Shown here in pieces: positions 63,876-64,000 of a stretch of 64,000 nucleotides of DNA. Made by a program: the position numbers and the translations under genes. The stretch lies in assembly GCA_963578475.1 (NCBI GenBank), contig CAUZCL010000016.1, positions 1 to 64,000 of the forward strand, read 5' to 3'. Each line of letters starts with the position of its first letter. Position 1 is the first letter of the stretch. The notes under the pieces were generated by a model that was given only the letters and a program-made list of their open reading frames with translations, was not told the DNA's origin and searched no databases. Source of the DNA: SMYC01 sp963578475. GTDB taxonomy: Bacteria > Acidobacteriota > Vicinamibacteria > Marinacidobacterales > SMYC01.

Positions 63876-64000
63876 TCACGGCTGCACCGAGTAGCCAGGG
63901 CGAGCTCTCACCTCGTCGGGCCCAAAGCCGTCCACTTCGACGCGGACTTCGTGCCAGCCGGGGAGTGGCACGCCTCGCGGCTGATAACCGATGAGATAGC
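63876..64000 (-). CDS. C-terminus of a VWFA-type secreted protein (partial)
   Basis: About 40 residues run off the right edge: YLIGYQPRGVPLPGWHEVRV, then EVDGFGPDEVRARPGY and SVQP. The YLxGYxP...HxVxVxV...VRARxGY pattern is the end of the Acidobacterial VWFA domain family (TIGR03436-like). Only the C-terminus is seen, so the von Willebrand domain itself is outside the window. This is one of the lineage hints used in the summary. Confidence 0.6.
   Translation of the reverse strand, partial: YLIGYQPRGVPLPGWHEVRVEVDGFGPDEVRARPGYSVQP

Overview
The window looks like chromosomal DNA of an uncultured member of the Acidobacteriota, GC-rich and densely coded. The evidence is lineage-type: three ADOP/MacB-type permease genes (one paired with a PadR regulator), the C-terminal end of a protein resembling the Acidobacterial VWFA family at the right edge, a PEP-CTERM protein, a DUF4388-J-domain-TPR gene, and a TIGR03960-type radical SAM/DUF2344 fusion. 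The class cannot be fixed from this window. No rRNA, tRNA, CRISPR array or intact transposon was seen.

Layout. 0-3 kb: trkA-trkH potassium uptake. 3-9.3 kb: an O-antigen-ligase relic, a HypE/AIR-synthase-like gene coupled to a YfhO membrane protein, a geranylgeranyl-reductase-type flavoprotein and a small lipoprotein. 9.3-14.2 kb: the radical SAM fusion, a nucleoside deaminase, a hairpin element and a graveyard of mobile DNA (integrase fragment, TOPRIM/RepA-type relic). 14.2-19.6 kb: a six-gene, end-overlapping operon (ABC-2 permease, outer-membrane-lipoprotein-sorting-like protein, type III polyketide synthase, ICMT-type methyltransferase, acyl carrier protein, fatty acyl-AMP ligase) that I read as making and exporting a phenolic or pyrone lipid. 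19.6-24.2 kb: an Rrf2 regulator with an IscR-like operator, a broken sigma factor, an ABC ATPase that probably belongs to the permease, and transketolase. 24.4-31.2 kb: a REC-REC-GGDEF-EAL protein and a TPR-associated TRAP transporter (TatT, P, fused QM). 31.4-35.6 kb: MacA/MacB-like efflux genes with a broken permease. 35.6-38 kb: etfBA. 38-44 kb: a decayed DUF4388 gene, a PPOX flavoprotein, and an overlapping glycosyltransferase-nucleosidase-TauE-SplB-like set. 44-51 kb: yigZ, a DMT-like protein, oligoribonuclease, leucyl aminopeptidase, an NDH-SelD fusion and a HAD hydrolase. 51-64 kb: PadR plus a decayed ADOP, RidA, a PEP-CTERM relic, D-cysteine desulfhydrase, a third ADOP, a thioesterase, a Tat-exported SelA-like enzyme, a secreted kinase-like protein, rfbB, and a VWFA C-terminus.

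A striking property is the number of interrupted reading frames. At least ten genes carry frameshifts, and three also have in-frame stop codons of different types. Either the genome is decaying or the assembly has many uncorrected errors; read-level data would be needed to separate these. Functional statements below rest on family recognition by eye; no database search was run.
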